NCBI RefSeq assembly: GCF_004349135.1
Contig: NZ_SMFN01000012.1
Location: 1-64,000 of the forward strand
Length of the DNA stretch: 64,000 nt
From: Flavobacterium sandaracinum
GTDB lineage: Bacteria > Bacteroidota > Bacteroidia > Flavobacteriales > Flavobacteriaceae
Reading direction: 5' to 3'
Shown: piece by piece, positions 62,305-64,000 of the stretch
Layout of the letters: each line of letters begins with the position of its first letter
How positions within the stretch are numbered: the first letter of the stretch is position 1
Position numbers and translations under genes: made by a program
Notes under the pieces: model-generated
Database searches by the model: none
The model's input: the letters and a program-made list of their open reading frames with translations, nothing else
What the model was told of the DNA's origin: nothing

Positions 62305-63138
62305 ATGAAAAAAATCGTAATTGCCTTATCAGTAATGGCCCTTTTAACTTCTTGTGTTTCTAAAAAGAAATACACTGACTTAGAAGCTAGAAACAAAGAA
62401 ACACAAGATTTACTAAATACTGCGACTGTAAAATTAAATTCTTGCTTAGAAGAAAAAGCAGGTCTTGCAGCAACCGCCGCTACTTTAAAAGAACAAAATC
62501 AAGGTTTAATTAGTGTTTCCAAAGACATGACTGTATTGTCAACTAAGGGTGCTCAAAATATTGAAAAAGCTTTAGAATCTATCAAGGAGAAAGATTTGAA
62601 AATAAGCAGAATGCAAGATGCATTAACTAAAAAAGACAGTGTAACATTAGCATTAGTGACGAGTCTGAAAAGCTCAGTAGGAATATCCGATCCGGATATC
62701 GAAATAAATGTTGAAAAAGGAGTTGTTTTTATCTCTATTGCTGATAAATTATTATTTAAAAGCGGAAGTTACGAAGTAACAGATAGAGCTAAAATGGTTT
62801 TGGCTAAAGTTGCCAAAGTTGTTAATGACAAACCTGATTTTGAATGTATGGTTGAAGGTCATACGGACAATGTTCCTTATAATGGAACAGGTGTATTGTT
62901 AGACAATTGGGATTTAAGCGTGAAACGTTCTACTTCTATTATCCGTGTTTTAACAAATCAACTGGGTGTTAAACCAGAGCAATTAATTGCTGCAGGAAGA
63001 AGTTCTTACATTCCATTAGTTTCCAATGATTCTGCTGAAAACAGATCTCGCAACAGAAGAACTCGTATTGTAGTTTTACCAAAAATTGATCAATTTTACG
63101 AAATGATTGAAAAAGAAATGAAAAAACAAAGACCATAA
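62305..63138 (+). CDS. OmpA-family outer-membrane lipoprotein
   Basis: A 277-residue protein with a lipoprotein signal (lipobox LTSC, Cys17), a coiled-coil region rich in Ala, Lys and Glu (about 22-115) and a C-terminal OmpA peptidoglycan-binding domain (about 140-265; VEGHTDNVPYNG, GRSSYIPLVSNDSAENRSRNRR). It probably links the outer membrane to peptidoglycan. It has its own terminator. Confidence 0.93.
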   Translation: MKKIVIALSVMALLTSCVSKKKYTDLEARNKETQDLLNTATVKLNSCLEEKAGLAATAATLKEQNQGLISVSKDMTVLSTKGAQNIEKALESIKEKDLKISRMQDALTKKDSVTLALVTSLKSSVGISDPDIEINVEKGVVFISIADKLLFKSGSYEVTDRAKMVLAKVAKVVNDKPDFECMVEGHTDNVPYNGTGVLLDNWDLSVKRSTSIIRVLTNQLGVKPEQLIAAGRSSYIPLVSNDSAENRSRNRRTRIVVLPKIDQFYEMIEKEMKKQRP

Positions 63139-63160
63139 GTTTGTCTTTTTATTCAAAAGT

Positions 63161-63188
63161 AAACGCCTCAAAATTGAGGCGTTTTTTT
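63161..63188 (+). terminator. Terminator of the OmpA-family gene
   Basis: AAACGCCTC (63161-63169) pairs with GAGGCGTTT (63176-63184) around a 6-nt loop, followed by T. Confidence 0.9.
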
Positions 63189-63252
63189 GTGCTAATTTTT
63201 TTTTAAAAAAATAAAAAATTGTTAAAAATTGACTTGTATAAAAACAAAAAAA

Positions 63253-63270
63253 GCAGGTCAAAAGACCTGC
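63253..63270 (-). terminator. Terminator of the TsaC-type gene
   Basis: GCAGGTC (63253-63259) pairs with GACCTGC (63264-63270), 4-nt loop, with a T run on the minus strand. It lies about 150 bp after the gene's stop codon. Confidence 0.8.
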
Positions 63271-63417
63271 CTATATGTATCCTCAATTTTTCTTTAACAA
63301 CCAATTAAATATAATTAAGAATAACATGCTTATAATTTATAATCGATATCACTTAAATTGTAGGTAAATATAAAAATTTATACGATAGAAGCAAATATTT
63401 TGCCAAAAAATTATATT

Positions 63418-64000
63418 TTATAAAATATCTAAACTTCCTTTTCCTTCTCTTACTACTATTGGTTCGTCACCCGATAAATCAATAATAGTAGAACCTACAT
63501 TATCACCATAACCACCATCGATAACTAGGTCAACCAAGTTTTGCCATTTTTCGAAAATCAGTTCTGGATCAGTGGTGTATTCTATCACATCATCATCATC
63601 ATGAATTGAGGTAGAAACAATAGGATTCCCAAGAAACTTTACAATCTCTAATGCAATCGCATTATCAGGAACCCTGATTCCCACCGTGGTTTTCTTTTTG
63701 AATTCCTTAGGTAAGTTATTATTTCCCGGTAAAATAAAGGTATATGGTCCTGGTAAAGCTCTTTTTAAGATTTTAAAAGTAGCTGTGTCAATTTGTCTCA
63801 CATAATCTGAAATATTGCTCAAGTCATGACAAATAAAAGAGAAATTTGCTTTATCGAGCTTTACTCCTTTTATCTTTGCAATGCGTTCCAAAGCTTTGGT
63901 ATTCGTAATATCACAACCCAATCCGTAAACGGTATCTGTAGGGTAAATCACCAATCCTCCATCTTGTAAAACCTTAACTACTTTGGCAATTGCCGCTTCG
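63418..64000 (-). CDS. TsaC/Sua5/YciO-family protein (5' end beyond the window)
   Basis: The frame stays open from 63418 to the right edge, so the gene starts outside; at least 194 residues are seen. The family motif is LVIYPTDTVYGLGCDI, followed by KxKGVKLDKANFSF and the block RVPDNAIALEIVKFLGNPIVSTSIH. TsaC makes threonylcarbamoyl-AMP for t6A tRNA modification; YciO is a related protein of less clear role. The sequence KIKGVKLDK instead of KxRP suggests it may be closer to YciO-like members. Confidence 0.85.
   Translation of the reverse strand, partial: EAAIAKVVKVLQDGGLVIYPTDTVYGLGCDITNTKALERIAKIKGVKLDKANFSFICHDLSNISDYVRQIDTATFKILKRALPGPYTFILPGNNNLPKEFKKKTTVGIRVPDNAIALEIVKFLGNPIVSTSIHDDDDVIEYTTDPELIFEKWQNLVDLVIDGGYGDNVGSTIIDLSGDEPIVVREGKGSLDIL

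Noticed and set aside
1..64000. CRISPR arrays, rRNA, prophage structural genes
   Set aside because: No regularly spaced repeats, rRNA sequence or phage head/tail genes were seen anywhere in the window.

Overview
The window is a low-GC chromosomal stretch that reads as a Flavobacterium or close relative (Bacteroidota, Flavobacteriia). The evidence is PorX (the response-regulator/PglZ protein of gliding and type IX secretion control), a CAL67264-type membrane protein, DUF2480, DUF3822 and DUF4258 proteins, a deoxyhypusine-synthase-like gene next to arginine decarboxylase, promoters of the Bacteroidota type (TTTG or TTG, about 19-21 nt, then TAnnTTTG), and A-rich start contexts without Shine-Dalgarno sequences. 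Most of the window is housekeeping DNA; the accessory parts are short.

Layout. 1-540: the end of an ISL3-type insertion sequence and tRNA-Val with its own promoter and terminator. 0.7-2.9 kb: an ABC exporter and a decayed OsmC fragment. 2.9-13.4 kb: a long minus-strand iron-sulfur cluster assembly locus, in transcription order Rrf2 regulator, A-type carrier, ferredoxin, SufB, SufC, SufD, DUF59 protein, DUF2480, WD40 protein, Mrp/Nbp35 ATPase, Nfu, TPR protein and a RicT-like protein. It lacks SufS and SufE, and palindromic sites overlap its promoter. 14-22 kb: proline dehydrogenase, AroB, arginine decarboxylase, a deoxyhypusine-synthase-like protein without the catalytic lysine, RecQ and a Mug-type glycosylase. 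22-37 kb: DinB-like protein, PEP carboxylase, Lrp regulator, an M14 peptidase divergent from an XRE regulator across five matching palindromes, an acyltransferase, a spermidine-synthase-like protein, a K+ channel, KdsB, an Mrr nuclease, a YoeB toxin-antitoxin pair, an extradiol dioxygenase, a RecD/Pif1-like helicase, DUF3822-RsmD and PanE.

37.5-45.9 kb is bracketed by a perfect 56-bp direct repeat whose right copy carries the uvrA promoter. Between the copies lie a LytTR/histidine-kinase pair, an HNH-like protein, a tightly overlapping three-gene cassette (glycine-rich GTPase, C-tail membrane protein, unknown protein), a WYL regulator and two tiny membrane proteins. This looks like an inserted island, and the three-gene cassette is the best candidate here for an undescribed system, possibly defensive.

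45.9-64 kb returns to core genes: UvrA, PorX, TsaE, GNAT, alanine dehydrogenase, DUF4258, Ung, MutS2, a DCC-family protein, EttA, CAL67264-type protein, HolA, an HsdR-N-like protein, a GT2 glycosyltransferase, an OmpA lipoprotein and a TsaC-type protein cut by the right edge. Three copies of a structured non-coding repeat lie at 45.7, 49.05 and 53.6 kb.
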